Assembly: GCA_964535575.1 (NCBI GenBank) | Contig: CAZHTC010000004.1 | Location: forward strand, 1 to 64,000 | DNA length: 64,000 nt | DNA from: JAGPCK01 sp964535575 | GTDB lineage: Bacteria > Bacteroidota > Bacteroidia > UKL13-3 | Reading direction: 5' to 3' | Part shown: positions 9,301-18,645 of the stretch, one piece after another | Layout: every line of letters starts with the position of its first letter | Position numbering within the stretch: position 1 is the first letter of the stretch | The notes under the pieces: model-generated | Told to the model about the DNA's origin: nothing | Database searches by the model: none | What the model saw: the letters and a program-made list of their open reading frames with translations, nothing else | Program-made: the position numbers and the translations under genes

Positions 9301-10207
9301 TCTTTACCAAACGAAGAGGCATAGTGGCAGGAATTAAGCCTTCTTTTAAAACCACCCGCTGGCCTTTATCATTGGTAAGGTAATTACCAAAAGGGAACCG
9401 AACAGTGTTACCCAGTGTAATCACAAAAACTTCACGTATCAAAGGATATTCTTTTGTAGCAATATACCCTTGCAACGGTAAATAATACTCATGGTTATAA
9501 GGGTTTTCCAACTCTATTACTTTTATCCGGTCTAAAAAACTTCCGGCAGTAGTATCGTTATGTTCGCTAATCCAACTCATGCCTATCAGCCCTATACTGT
9601 TTTCATTTTTTTCAACATAATTCACCACTTCATCGGGCGAGCCAAGAGCAAAAAAAATGGCCGGGCGCTTACCTCCTTTTAATAGGGAATCATCCATTTG
9701 CCGAATAATGGACGAATGCGGATGGTCAAACACCACTTTGAGCCCGCTGGCCGATAATTCTGAACTAAGTTGCTGGCCATTATTGATTTTTCCATTTACA
9801 ATATCCAACAACTGACGATAAGATAAATTATCAACAGGGAATTTTTTTTCTACTATTAACGCAATGGCATCTGTTGCAATTTTAGTTTCATTAAAAACCA
9901 GTTGGCGCTGTTGCAAACTTCTTCTCTCTGCATCATTCAATTTGCGTGACGCCACAATAAGCCGAACCGAATCAAGCATAAAAGCCTTAAATAATTCATC
10001 CTCGGATAAAACACGTAGATTTATTTTTTCTTTATCCCTCAACCCTTCAAAGGCGATTTGCTCGGCTTCGAGGAGGGGTTTTAACGTCATATCACCATAA
10101 ACACGATCAGAGGGAGGTTGATGCTGCTTTACTGTTGTTGATGACCCGCAGGAAGCTGCCAGCACACTCAAAAAAACTCCTGTTGCCAAAATGCGATTAG
10201 TCTTCAT
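9290..10207 (-). CDS. PstS-like substrate-binding lipoprotein
   Basis: This 305-residue protein resembles the phosphate-binding PstS/PBP-like fold. It shows the typical run IATDAIALIVEKKFPVDNLS followed by a QLLDIVNGKI segment and, later, GLIGMSWISEHN. The start at 10207 gives a lipoprotein signal with lipobox LAASC (Cys20). In-frame codons upstream lie inside the previous gene and are rejected. Its start overlaps the stop of the small membrane protein by 11 bases. No pstC, pstA or pstB is nearby, so the ligand and role are uncertain. The linkage to tonB suggests an envelope or TonB-associated role rather than classical ABC import. Confidence 0.8.
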   Translation of the reverse strand: MKTNRILATGVFLSVLAASCGSSTTVKQHQPPSDRVYGDMTLKPLLEAEQIAFEGLRDKEKINLRVLSEDELFKAFMLDSVRLIVASRKLNDAERRSLQQRQLVFNETKIATDAIALIVEKKFPVDNLSYRQLLDIVNGKINNGQQLSSELSASGLKVVFDHPHSSIIRQMDDSLLKGGKRPAIFFALGSPDEVVNYVEKNENSIGLIGMSWISEHNDTTAGSFLDRIKVIELENPYNHEYYLPLQGYIATKEYPLIREVFVITLGNTVRFPFGNYLTNDKGQRVVLKEGLIPATMPLRLVKIEP

Positions 10208-10403
10208 CAGCGTACTTGTTTTTAATTCGCGCAAAGCGGTAAACTCCATAAGACACACAAATAACACCGGTAAGAATACGTTGCCATCCGCTTAAAAAGA
10301 AAAATACGGCCGGATTAAAAATAATATATCCGCCAAGAACCGTGTACACAAGTATCATTAAATAACTGAAATACCTGAGTACGTCTGGATTTTTGGCGGA
10401 CAT
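10197..10403 (-). CDS. Small two-helix membrane protein in tonB operon
   Basis: This 68-residue protein has two hydrophobic segments, about residues 11-31 and 32-56, and an acidic C-terminus (YADED). It lies between tonB and the PstS-like gene, 19 bases after tonB and overlapping the next gene by 11 bases, so it is clearly part of the operon. I do not recognise a named family. Operon position suggests an accessory inner-membrane component of the ExbBD-TonB machinery. Confidence 0.7.
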   Translation of the reverse strand: MSAKNPDVLRYFSYLMILVYTVLGGYIIFNPAVFFFLSGWQRILTGVICVSYGVYRFARIKNKYADED

Positions 10404-10422
10404 ACTTCTTAGTTATTACAAA

Positions 10423-11226
10423 TTAATGCAACTCAAACTGAATAGGTAAAGTAAGCTTAACCTTTACCGGTTTTCCGTTTTGTAAACCCGGTTTATAAGC
10501 AGGTAGCCTTTTAATTACCCGCTCCGCTTCCTCTCTTAAACCATATTGGGGTCCTTTTACGGCTTGCACATCTGAAATAGAACCATCTTTATTTACTACA
10601 AACTCCACAAACACCCTACCTTCAATCTCAGCCGATTTGGCTAATGGTGGATACTGAAGATTTTTTTGCACGAAGGCATAAAATGCTTCTTCCCCACCCG
10701 GAAACTCGGGCATTACCGGTGCAAAAAGAACAGGTGCTTCATCTTCTTCTATTACCTCATTTACCTGAGGCGGTGCTTCAATGGCAATGGTATCCCCGTC
10801 TAAATTGTTTTCATCACCAATCACCGCATTGTCCATTTCTTTGATGTCAACAATTTGTTCTACCACTTCCTCTTCTACAATTACCGGAGGGGTAAACTTC
10901 ACCTCTTTCAAATCGGGTAATTTAATTTCGGGCGGTGGTGGCGGTGGTGGTTTGGTCTCATCCATATCGGGTGGTGGTGCCAATTCAGTAATTTTAACTT
11001 CTACCTTTTTCTTGCCTAATTCATCAGCTGCCCCCGAAATAAATCGAATAATGGCAGGAAGATAAAATGCAAAAACAAAAGCAGCAATTGATATGACAAA
11101 AGCTTTTAATACCACTTTTTCGTATTCCTTACGGATAACGAAAGCGCCATAAGCTTTGTTCCGGTTTTCAAAAACCAAATCAATGCGTTCGGGTGCGGTG
11201 GCGTTGTTCCAGGATAATTTAAACAT
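10423..11226 (-). CDS. tonB: Energy transducer TonB
   Basis: This 267-residue TonB-family protein transmits inner-membrane proton motive force to outer-membrane receptors. It has an N-terminal cytoplasmic stretch, a membrane anchor at about residues 41-63, and a Pro-rich periplasmic spacer with a run of seven prolines near residue 95. The TonB C-terminal domain includes GRVFVEFVVNKDGSISDV and YKPGLQNGKPVKVKLTLPIQ. Two ATGs are in frame, at 11232 and 11226. An AGGAGG sits only 2 bases from the first but 8 bases from the second, so 11226 is preferred. It is downstream of exbB and both exbD genes. Confidence 0.92.
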   Translation of the reverse strand: MFKLSWNNATAPERIDLVFENRNKAYGAFVIRKEYEKVVLKAFVISIAAFVFAFYLPAIIRFISGAADELGKKKVEVKITELAPPPDMDETKPPPPPPPEIKLPDLKEVKFTPPVIVEEEVVEQIVDIKEMDNAVIGDENNLDGDTIAIEAPPQVNEVIEEDEAPVLFAPVMPEFPGGEEAFYAFVQKNLQYPPLAKSAEIEGRVFVEFVVNKDGSISDVQAVKGPQYGLREEAERVIKRLPAYKPGLQNGKPVKVKLTLPIQFELH

Positions 11227-11242
11227 ACTCATTTCCTCCTAA

Positions 11243-11803
11243 TTATAATCCTGATATCATTTCAATTTCCTTGGGTGAAATATCGACAATGGCGTATACA
11301 GGCACCTCGTTAATATTCATTTCATCAAGCACATCTACCATGTTTTTGTATTTGGCATCCTTATCGGCTTTGATAAGAATTACAACTTTATGGCGTTCAT
11401 TTGTGGTGCTACCGGCTTTTAGTCTCGATTCACACTCTTTTTTCTTTTCAATAATTGCCTTCCGTAAGCTATTGGGTTTGGTAGCATCAAAACTGGCTTG
11501 CTCCACTTTTGGTTCCTTTATTCCAAAATAATAGAATACGCGGTTGTTTTTACTCAAAATAATGGTCATGGCATCCTCGTCATCCACCTTTGTTTCCTTG
11601 GTTGGGTCAGCAACTTCATTCTTATCAGGCATAATCAACGGCATAGCCTTTGGTTTGCTCAATGTGGTTGTGAAAAGGAAAAACGTAAGGAGCAAAAATG
11701 CCAAATCCACCATGGGGGTCATATCAATATGGGTCGAGTGTTTTTTCGCCCGTATTTTTTTACCTTTCTTTTTCTCTCCACCGGAGTCTTGTACTTCTGA
11801 CAT
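11243..11803 (-). CDS. exbD: ExbD/TolR-family proton channel subunit (second copy)
   Basis: This 186-residue protein has a Lys-rich cytoplasmic N-terminus, then DMTPMVDLAFLLLTFFLF with the proton-carrying Asp at residue 33, and a periplasmic domain. It forms the ExbB-ExbD motor that energises TonB. It follows the other exbD by 2 bases. The two paralogues differ strongly in their periplasmic domains, so a heteromeric or specialised arrangement is possible. Confidence 0.9.
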   Translation of the reverse strand: MSEVQDSGGEKKKGKKIRAKKHSTHIDMTPMVDLAFLLLTFFLFTTTLSKPKAMPLIMPDKNEVADPTKETKVDDEDAMTIILSKNNRVFYYFGIKEPKVEQASFDATKPNSLRKAIIEKKKECESRLKAGSTTNERHKVVILIKADKDAKYKNMVDVLDEMNINEVPVYAIVDISPKEIEMISGL

Positions 11804-11805
11804 AG

Positions 11806-12408
11806 TTATTTTTTCGTTTCAAGATTGGTGATCAAATTGAACTTATTTAATTTAAGTTCTTTGCTTTGTAAGGTTGTAATAACCTGTGCTACGGCAGTGT
11901 AATCAGCATTCTGATCTCCTTTAATGGCATACACATATTTATTACTCATGAAGCGAAGTGCAATAAGCCATTCTTTCAATTCATTATTCAACGAATCAGT
12001 AGGAATGCCGGGTTGCTTTATCGTTTTACGGTCTTCGGGCGATGCAGCCAGAAAACCTTTTAATTGGTTAAACGGAACACCTACTGCCGACATTACGGAG
12101 TAAGCTTTCTTTTCGTCCTCGGTAAGATTGAGGCCTTTTGACTCTGATATCTTGTTGATGAGTTCATATCTGGTATTCTTGTTATCTACAGCAAGAAATA
12201 CCTGCTTTTCTTTACCAACCTGAACTTCGATCAGATTTTCTGTTTTCACAGGCGTATCATACGTGGCCTTTGGTGAATCTACCACCAATGGTTCATCGGG
12301 TTTGAATTTTGCCGTGAGCATAAAAAAAGTTACAAGCAAAAAGGCCAGATCCACCACCGGTGTCATATCAAGCGTGGGCTTTTTACGATGTGGTTTTACT
12401 TTTGCCAT
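11806..12408 (-). CDS. exbD: ExbD/TolR-family proton channel subunit (first copy)
   Basis: This 200-residue ExbD-family protein has the motif DMTPVVDLAFLLVTFFML with the conserved membrane Asp at residue 20. The periplasmic part is larger than in the second copy and includes a segment (about residues 75-150) not obvious in the paralogue. It is 31 bases downstream of exbB. Tandem exbD genes behind one exbB are common in Bacteroidota. Confidence 0.9.
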   Translation of the reverse strand: MAKVKPHRKKPTLDMTPVVDLAFLLVTFFMLTAKFKPDEPLVVDSPKATYDTPVKTENLIEVQVGKEKQVFLAVDNKNTRYELINKISESKGLNLTEDEKKAYSVMSAVGVPFNQLKGFLAASPEDRKTIKQPGIPTDSLNNELKEWLIALRFMSNKYVYAIKGDQNADYTAVAQVITTLQSKELKLNKFNLITNLETKK

Positions 12409-12439
12409 TTCTTAATTCTCTTTAAATTGAAGTGAATAC

Positions 12440-13234
12440 TTATTTGCTTGCAGCAAAAGTTTGTACAATACTAAATCCGGCTTCGTCAATACCGTGGGTA
12501 AGGGTATCAATTTTATTGGTGAAGTAATTATAGTAAATAATGGCCAGAGCCGATGTACCGATACCCAAAGCGGTATTGATCAACGCTTCGGAAATACCCA
12601 AAGCAAGTGCATTGGCATCACCACCACCGCTGGCAGCCAAAGCGGCAAATGAACGAATCATCCCCAGTACCGTTCCAAACAATCCCATAAGGGTTGCAAT
12701 GGAAGCAATGGTAGAAAGCACCACCAGGTTGCGTTCCATCATTGGCATTTCAAGCTGGGTAGCTTCTTCAATATCTTTTTGGATAGCGATAATTTTTTTC
12801 TCTTTATCCAAAGCCTGGTCTTTCTCCATTTCCTGATATTTTACCAATCCTGCTCTGATTACGTTGGCAACCGAACCTTGTTGCTTGTCACACTCGGCAA
12901 TGGCAGTACTTATTTCGCGACCGGCCAGCAGGGTTTTAATTTTTCTAACAAAAGCGCTCACATTTCCTTTTCCTGAAGCCTTACCCAAAGTAATAATTCT
13001 TTCAAAAAAGAAAATCCAAACCATTAAGAACAATGAAATAAGCACCGGTACTACCAAGCCACCTGTATAAATCATACCAAGGAAGTTTCCGGTTTTAGGT
13101 GTGTGCTTTTCGGCATCAACAAAGTTGCCAGATGCGCCTAAAATGAACGTGTAAATAAGAATAGCCACCAAAACAGTAGCAGGAATTACGATAGCTGCAA
13201 AACCAGCTCCGTTAGAATTTTTTGCGTTGCTCAT
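12440..13234 (-). CDS. exbB: ExbB/MotA/TolQ-family proton channel
   Basis: This 264-residue inner-membrane protein belongs to the MotA/TolQ/ExbB family and is the stator of the TonB energising complex. Hydrophobic helices lie near residues 12-35 and 52-73. The conserved pair of helices further on carries VLSTIASIATLMGLFGTVLG and ALGISEALINTALGIGTSALA. It is the first gene of the exbB-exbD-exbD-tonB-small protein-PstS-like-TPR series. A one-mismatch -7 box (AACCTTTG on the minus strand, 13290-13283) lies about 50 bases upstream. Confidence 0.92.
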   Translation of the reverse strand: MSNAKNSNGAGFAAIVIPATVLVAILIYTFILGASGNFVDAEKHTPKTGNFLGMIYTGGLVVPVLISLFLMVWIFFFERIITLGKASGKGNVSAFVRKIKTLLAGREISTAIAECDKQQGSVANVIRAGLVKYQEMEKDQALDKEKKIIAIQKDIEEATQLEMPMMERNLVVLSTIASIATLMGLFGTVLGMIRSFAALAASGGGDANALALGISEALINTALGIGTSALAIIYYNYFTNKIDTLTHGIDEAGFSIVQTFAASK

Positions 13235-13399
13235 ATGTTATTATTTCTCTATTTAAATACAGTTTAATTTTTGCAATTATAACAAAGGTTTGGAAACATT
13301 CTAAGAAAATAAATTGTTAAATCGTCTGCCCTTTCAATTTAATTCAACCTAAGCCCTAACGGATTTTCTTTTTAGCATAGTATTTAGCGGCTTGTGAAT

Positions 13400-13407
13400 T
13401 AGCTTTG
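13400..13407 (+). promoter_or_regulatory. -7 promoter element before ABC-F gene
   Basis: TAGCTTTG is an exact match to TAnnTTTG and lies 20 bases before the TTG start codon. No convincing TTG is present at -33. Confidence 0.5.
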
Positions 13408-13427
13408 CACAAATTTTTTTTGACACA

Positions 13428-15356
13428 TTGCTGACACTAAACAACATCACTTTTGAATTTGGCAGCCGGGCCTTGTATAAAGATGCCAGCTGGCATATTA
13501 AACCGGGGGAACGTATTGGTTTAATAGGCCGGAACGGAACCGGAAAATCAACACTACTACGCATCATTTCAGGCGAATACAGTATTTCTGCCGGAAATAT
13601 TTCGAAAGTTACCGGGATGACCATTGGCTTTTTTAATCAGGACCTTTTGTCATTGGAAGTCAATGAGCCTGTGCTAAAAGTTGCCTTGAGTGCCTTTGAA
13701 CGGCAGTTAATACTTCAGGATGAAATTGAAGAGATTATTAAAAAACTTGAGTACGACCACTCGGATAAAATAATTCAACAACTTACTGACAAACAGCATG
13801 AGTTTGAACAATTGGACGGGTATCGGATTCAATCAAAAGCCGAGGAAATACTTGAAGGGCTTGGTTTTAAAACAGCCGACCTTCAAAAGCCGTATAAAGA
13901 ATTTTCGGGCGGGTGGCGCATGAGGGCTATGCTGGCCAAACTGATTTTGCAAAATCCGGACCTTCTGATGCTGGATGAACCTACCAATCACCTTGATCTC
14001 CCTTCTATTGAATGGCTTGAAGATTACCTTGAAGATTATGAGGGAACCGTAATTATTGTCTCGCACGACAGGTATTTTCTGGATCGAATGGTAACCAAAA
14101 TTGCGGAGGTTGAAAATGCGCGCATCACTTTGTACTCGGGAAATTATACCGATTATTTAGAGCAAAAAGAAGAACGAACCGAATTGCAGCAGGCTCAGTA
14201 TGAAAACCAGCAAAAGGTGCTGAAACAACAGGAACGTTTTATAGAGCGCTTTCGTTCCAAAGCATCGAAAGCTACGGCCGTGCAAAGCCGCATAAAAATG
14301 CTTGAAAAAATAAAACGGGTTGAAGCCGTTCAGGAAAATAAAAGCCGGATAACGGTTAACTTTTCGTTCTCTACTTCGTCAGGAAAAATTGTGGAAGAGT
14401 TCAGGGATGTAAGTAAATCATATCCCGATTTGGAAATTGTAAAAAATGCGAATATTCAAATTGAGCGGGGAGATAAAATTGCGCTGATTGGAGCCAACGG
14501 ATTAGGAAAATCTACTGTGTTGCGCATGATAGCAGGAACCGAATCGTATACCGGCATTATTGAAGACGGATACAATGTGAAAAAGGCTTTTTTCGCCCAG
14601 CACCAACTCGAATCGTTGAGGCTTAGCAATAATTTAATTGACGAATTGTTAGACCATGCTCCTCTGAAAACAGAAAATGAGTTACGAACAGTTCTGGGCT
14701 GCTTTCTATTTACCGGAGAAGATGTTTTCAAAAAAATAAAAGTGCTTTCGGGTGGAGAAAAAAGCCGGGTGGCATTAGCAAAGGTTTTGCTGTCGGATGC
14801 CAATTTTTTATTGCTGGACGAACCAAGCAACCACCTGGACATGCAGGCAGTAAATGTACTCATTCAGGCACTTAAGTCGTACAAGGGCTCTATGATCATG
14901 GTATCTCACGATCGTTTCTTTATCTCTGAAATTGCAAATAAAATCTGGTATATCGAAAACAAAGAACTGAAAGAATATCCCGGCACTTATATTGAATATG
15001 AGGAGTGGCACTTAAAACGTAAACTGGGGTTGGAACAGGAGGAAAAATTGCAAAAAGGTTCACCAAAAGCAGAGATAAAAACTAAACCCGAAGAGTCGGA
15101 AAACAAACAGAAACAAAAGGAGTTGAAAAAGCTTCATACCGAACTTAGCTTGATGGAGAGTGAGATAGAACAACTGAAAAAGGAAAAAACAGATACCGAA
15201 GTGTTATTTACCAATGAGACCTTAACCGCAGATGCAGGAAAAATGAAAGCACTACAGGAAAAATACCAGGAACTTAATACCCAAATAGAGAAAAAGAACG
15301 TTATCTACGAGAATTTATTCAATCAAATTGTAGATTTGGAAAATAGCATAAATTAA
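13428..15356 (+). CDS. ABC-F family ATPase (ribosome-associated)
   Basis: This 642-residue protein has two ABC ATPase cassettes and no membrane segment, the layout of ABC-F translation factors. The first Walker A is GRNGTGKST (34-42) and the second GANGLGKST. The signatures are FSGGWRMRAM and LSGGEKSRVA, and the Walker B/ABC-F motifs are LDEPTNHLD and LDEPSNHLD. A charged coiled coil occupies the last 90 or so residues, as in the Uup subgroup. The start is TTG at 13428; no ATG precedes the conserved MLTLNNITFEFG-like N-terminus. It is 11 bases upstream of the T9SS plug gene. Confidence 0.9.
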   Translation: MLTLNNITFEFGSRALYKDASWHIKPGERIGLIGRNGTGKSTLLRIISGEYSISAGNISKVTGMTIGFFNQDLLSLEVNEPVLKVALSAFERQLILQDEIEEIIKKLEYDHSDKIIQQLTDKQHEFEQLDGYRIQSKAEEILEGLGFKTADLQKPYKEFSGGWRMRAMLAKLILQNPDLLMLDEPTNHLDLPSIEWLEDYLEDYEGTVIIVSHDRYFLDRMVTKIAEVENARITLYSGNYTDYLEQKEERTELQQAQYENQQKVLKQQERFIERFRSKASKATAVQSRIKMLEKIKRVEAVQENKSRITVNFSFSTSSGKIVEEFRDVSKSYPDLEIVKNANIQIERGDKIALIGANGLGKSTVLRMIAGTESYTGIIEDGYNVKKAFFAQHQLESLRLSNNLIDELLDHAPLKTENELRTVLGCFLFTGEDVFKKIKVLSGGEKSRVALAKVLLSDANFLLLDEPSNHLDMQAVNVLIQALKSYKGSMIMVSHDRFFISEIANKIWYIENKELKEYPGTYIEYEEWHLKRKLGLEQEEKLQKGSPKAEIKTKPEESENKQKQKELKKLHTELSLMESEIEQLKKEKTDTEVLFTNETLTADAGKMKALQEKYQELNTQIEKKNVIYENLFNQIVDLENSIN

Positions 15357-15367
15357 AGATTACGGAG

Positions 15368-16654
15368 ATGCGTGTAACATTAATTCTTTTACTTCTTATC
15401 GGCCCTTTCGTGTTGAAGGCACAGGATGATGCAAAGCAAATGAGGTATGAGAATTATGTTTATGAAGATAATTTCAAAACGGTTTTACTCTATAAAAGCG
15501 GTGGAGTTGACCCCTACCCTGTTATTAACCTGGCAACCGGAGAAACGCTTGAACTTAGTTTTGACCAGTTAGGATCACAGAATGATTATTACCAATACAC
15601 GCTTATTCATTGCGATGCCTCGTGGCGGCCTACCAATATGAACCAGAATGAATACCTAACTGGTATGAACATGGATAATATCAACAATTTTAAATTTGCT
15701 ACAAATACCTACGTGAGATATGTGCACTATAGCGTAACACTTCCAAACGAAAACATGAAACCCCGTTTGGCCGGAAATTACCTGATAAAAATATTCAGGA
15801 ATTATGATGAAAGTGATGTGGTAATTACCCGCAGATGTTATGTGTTGAACACTAAGGTAACCATCGCCTCAACGGTAAAACCAGCCACACTGGCCCAGTA
15901 CCGTTTTACCAAACAGGAAGTTGATTTTGAAATTAATTATAAGGGGTATTCCATCCCTCAGCCTTTTCAGGATTTGAAAGTGGTTATTATGCAAAACAAC
16001 AGAGCCGATAATGCCATCACCGATTTAAAACCTCAGTTTATGACCGGTGAAGTATTGCAATACGATTACCAGCAGGGAAATCTTTTTGACGGAGGAAATG
16101 AATTCAGGTGGTTTGATATTCGTGCTTTAAGAGGTGTGAGCATGAATGTACGCAGTAAAACAAGAGACACCGCATCGGCATATCACTGCATGTTAAATTT
16201 TGATGAAGGCAGGGCATCAACCGCTTATTTAAACTGGCAAGACTTTAACGGAAGGCGGGTAATAGATAACCGTGACATGAGCGGAAGCAACGCGGGTATT
16301 ACCGGAGACTATGCTTGGGTAAATTTCTACCTGAACAGCTTGTACAAAATGCAAGAAGGAGATGTATATATTTTTGGTGAGTTTACCGACTGGCAACTGA
16401 AAGATGAATTCAGGATGCGGTATAACAAAGCAAAACTCAGGTACGAAGCTGAAGTTTTTCTGAAACAGGGACGATATGAATATATTTATGTTGTACCCGG
16501 ATCAGATGGAAAACCCGATGAAGCCGCTATTGAAGGCATACATTATGAAACAGAAAATGATTACCTGATACTTGTTTATCATCGTAATCAGCAATTCAAC
16601 TACGATGAACTGATAGGTTATAAAATGGGTACTTCAGGTGTATTAAAAAAATAA
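15368..16654 (+). CDS. Type IX secretion system plug protein (DUF5103)
   Basis: This 428-residue secreted protein has a signal peptide (MRVTLILLLLIGPFVLKAQ). The body fits the DUF5103 family, now named T9SS plug domain, which closes the periplasmic side of the SprA translocon. The recognisable start is the YENYVYEDNFKTVLLY segment, with later YVRYVHYSVTLPNE and EFTDWQLKDEFRM. Family assignment is by recall of these patterns. It is consistent with the T9SS-sorted proteins elsewhere in this window. The stop overlaps the next start by one base. Confidence 0.75.
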   Translation: MRVTLILLLLIGPFVLKAQDDAKQMRYENYVYEDNFKTVLLYKSGGVDPYPVINLATGETLELSFDQLGSQNDYYQYTLIHCDASWRPTNMNQNEYLTGMNMDNINNFKFATNTYVRYVHYSVTLPNENMKPRLAGNYLIKIFRNYDESDVVITRRCYVLNTKVTIASTVKPATLAQYRFTKQEVDFEINYKGYSIPQPFQDLKVVIMQNNRADNAITDLKPQFMTGEVLQYDYQQGNLFDGGNEFRWFDIRALRGVSMNVRSKTRDTASAYHCMLNFDEGRASTAYLNWQDFNGRRVIDNRDMSGSNAGITGDYAWVNFYLNSLYKMQEGDVYIFGEFTDWQLKDEFRMRYNKAKLRYEAEVFLKQGRYEYIYVVPGSDGKPDEAAIEGIHYETENDYLILVYHRNQQFNYDELIGYKMGTSGVLKK

Positions 16655-17904
16655 TGAACCAACAGAAAAACGATCCGCGAGTTCTTCGTATTTCAGACTT
16701 CTCCTATAATCTTCCCGAATCAAAAATTGCCATTTTCCCATTGGAAAAACGGGAAAATTCCAAACTTCTTGTTTTCCAAAATACCGAAATATCCGATCAT
16801 ATATTTCATGAATTACCTTCTTTGCTGACTAAAAATCATTTTCTGGTTCTTAATACTACCCGGGTGGTTCACGCACGCCTTTTGTTTGAACAAAACAGCG
16901 GGAGTTGTATTGAAATTTTATGTCTTGAACCCATCCAACCGTTTAACACTTTTGAACAATCCTTTTCGGTAAAAAAGTCGTGTACCTGGAAATGTATGGT
17001 TGGGAATGCCAAACGATGGAAAGAAGAATGGCTTTCCATGCAGTTTAATTATAACGGCAAAACACAACACCTGAAAGCTAAACTGATAAACCGGACGAAT
17101 GACGTATTTGAAATTAATTTTGAATGGGAAGGCGGTGAATTAACCTTTGGAGAAGTGCTGGCCGCTGCCGGAAATCTGCCGCTTCCACCCTATTTAAACC
17201 GAAATGCAAATGTAAACGACAACACATCCTATCAAACAGTATTTGCCAGTGAACAGGGTTCGGTAGCCGCTCCAACAGCGGGGTTGCATTTTACCGATAA
17301 ACTCCTGAATGAATTAGTTTCAAAAGGAATTACATCGTGCAGAGTTACACTTCATGTTGGAGCCGGAACATTTAAGCCTGTTAAGTCGCCCACCATGCAG
17401 GAGCATGAAATGCATGCTGAGAGTATTTATGTAACCCGCAAAAGCATAACTGCTTTAAAAGAGGCGGTTGAAGCTGATAAAATCATAACACCGGTAGGTA
17501 CCACTTCTACCCGAACCATTGAAAGCCTGTATTGGTTTGGCAACAATTTACTCAATAATCCTGAAGCCATTGTCAATAGATTTACTGTTTCCCAATGGCA
17601 GCCGTATGAAAATAATTTTCAGCATCCGGTGAAAGATGCACTACAGGAAGTATTGAATTGGATGGACAAAAATGAAACAGATGTGCTTAACGGATACACC
17701 CAAATTTTAATTGCTCCGGGATATTCGTTTAAATTAGCAAGCGCCTTAATCACCAATTTTCATCAGCCTCAAAGTACCTTATTGCTTTTAATTGCTGCAT
17801 TTACCGGTGAAAGCTGGAAAAAAATTTATAATTATGCGTTATTAAATGATTACCGTTTTTTAAGTTATGGCGACAGTTCGTTGCTCTACAAGCAAGCTAA
17901 TTAA
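16654..17904 (+). CDS. QueA-like S-adenosylmethionine:tRNA ribosyltransferase-isomerase paralogue
   Basis: This 416-residue protein belongs to the QueA family, which builds epoxyqueuosine in tRNA. It is about 70 residues longer and more divergent than the canonical copy at 30995-32041. Conserved blocks are still visible: PLPPYLNRN, VAAPTAGLHFT, TLHVGAGTFKPVK, VGTTSTRTIES, the LITNFHQPQSTLLLL segment and a FLSYGDSSL ending. Extra sequence is spread through the first half. A second, longer QueA-like copy is often present in Bacteroidota; whether it keeps tRNA activity is unknown. It overlaps the plug gene by one base and converges on mlaF with a 3-base gap. Confidence 0.8.
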   Translation: MNQQKNDPRVLRISDFSYNLPESKIAIFPLEKRENSKLLVFQNTEISDHIFHELPSLLTKNHFLVLNTTRVVHARLLFEQNSGSCIEILCLEPIQPFNTFEQSFSVKKSCTWKCMVGNAKRWKEEWLSMQFNYNGKTQHLKAKLINRTNDVFEINFEWEGGELTFGEVLAAAGNLPLPPYLNRNANVNDNTSYQTVFASEQGSVAAPTAGLHFTDKLLNELVSKGITSCRVTLHVGAGTFKPVKSPTMQEHEMHAESIYVTRKSITALKEAVEADKIITPVGTTSTRTIESLYWFGNNLLNNPEAIVNRFTVSQWQPYENNFQHPVKDALQEVLNWMDKNETDVLNGYTQILIAPGYSFKLASALITNFHQPQSTLLLLIAAFTGESWKKIYNYALLNDYRFLSYGDSSLLYKQAN

Positions 17905-17907
17905 TAC

Positions 17908-18645
17908 CTACATGCTCTCAATATCGTAGGCTTTCATAAAGTCAAAAAGCTCTTTATTACCTGACGATCGAATATCTTTTCTGGTACCTTCCCACCATTT
18001 TTTTCCCTGCCAGATAAAAATAATATTATCACCCATATCAAACACACTTTTCATATCGTGGGTATTAATGATGGTGGTGATATTAAACTCAATGGTAATT
18101 TCTTTAATAAGTTCATCAATAACACGCGAGGTGAGCGGATCAAGCCCCGAGTTAGGCTCATCGCAAAACAAATATTGCGGATTTAAAGCAATGGCCCTGG
18201 CAATACCTACCCGCTTTTTCATTCCACCACTCAACGCTGATGGATAAAGATGATTCACCTTACTTAAATTGACCCGCTGAAGGCAAAAATTAACTCTGTC
18301 TAATCGCTCGGCAGGAGTCATTTTAGAAAACATTTTAATTGGAAATTCCACATTCTGCTCCACCGTTAATGAGTCGAACAAAGCCGTTCCCTGAAACAGC
18401 ATTCCTATCTCTTTCCTTATTTCTTTTTTAGCATTGTAATCCAAATGCGTAAAGTCGCGGTTCTCGTATAAAATACTGCCATCCGTTACCTGTTCCAGAC
18501 CCACCATACATTTCATCAGCACACTTTTACCACTACCGCTTGAACCAATAATAAAATTGCTTTTCCCTTTGTAAAAACCGGCACTTACATCCTCAAGTAC
18601 CTTTTTATCGCCAAATGATTTGTAAACATTTTTAACTTCAATCAT
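17908..18645 (-). CDS. mlaF: MlaF-like lipid transport ABC ATPase
   Basis: This 245-residue ATPase belongs to the Mla family, which moves phospholipids between the membranes. It has Walker A GSSGSGKSV, signature LSGGMKKRVGIARAIA and Walker B YLFCDEPNSGLDP. The start ATG at 18645 overlaps the mlaE stop (ATGA), giving the normal N-terminus MIEVKNVYKSFG. A longer in-frame reading reaches into mlaE and is rejected. No MlaD-like periplasmic component is adjacent, so it must lie elsewhere. Confidence 0.88.
   Translation of the reverse strand: MIEVKNVYKSFGDKKVLEDVSAGFYKGKSNFIIGSSGSGKSVLMKCMVGLEQVTDGSILYENRDFTHLDYNAKKEIRKEIGMLFQGTALFDSLTVEQNVEFPIKMFSKMTPAERLDRVNFCLQRVNLSKVNHLYPSALSGGMKKRVGIARAIALNPQYLFCDEPNSGLDPLTSRVIDELIKEITIEFNITTIINTHDMKSVFDMGDNIIFIWQGKKWWEGTRKDIRSSGNKELFDFMKAYDIESM

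Noticed and set aside
8886..9383. 165-codon plus-strand frame over the TPR gene
   Set aside because: It is antisense to a clear secreted TPR protein and runs across the intergenic gap; no coding signature is seen.
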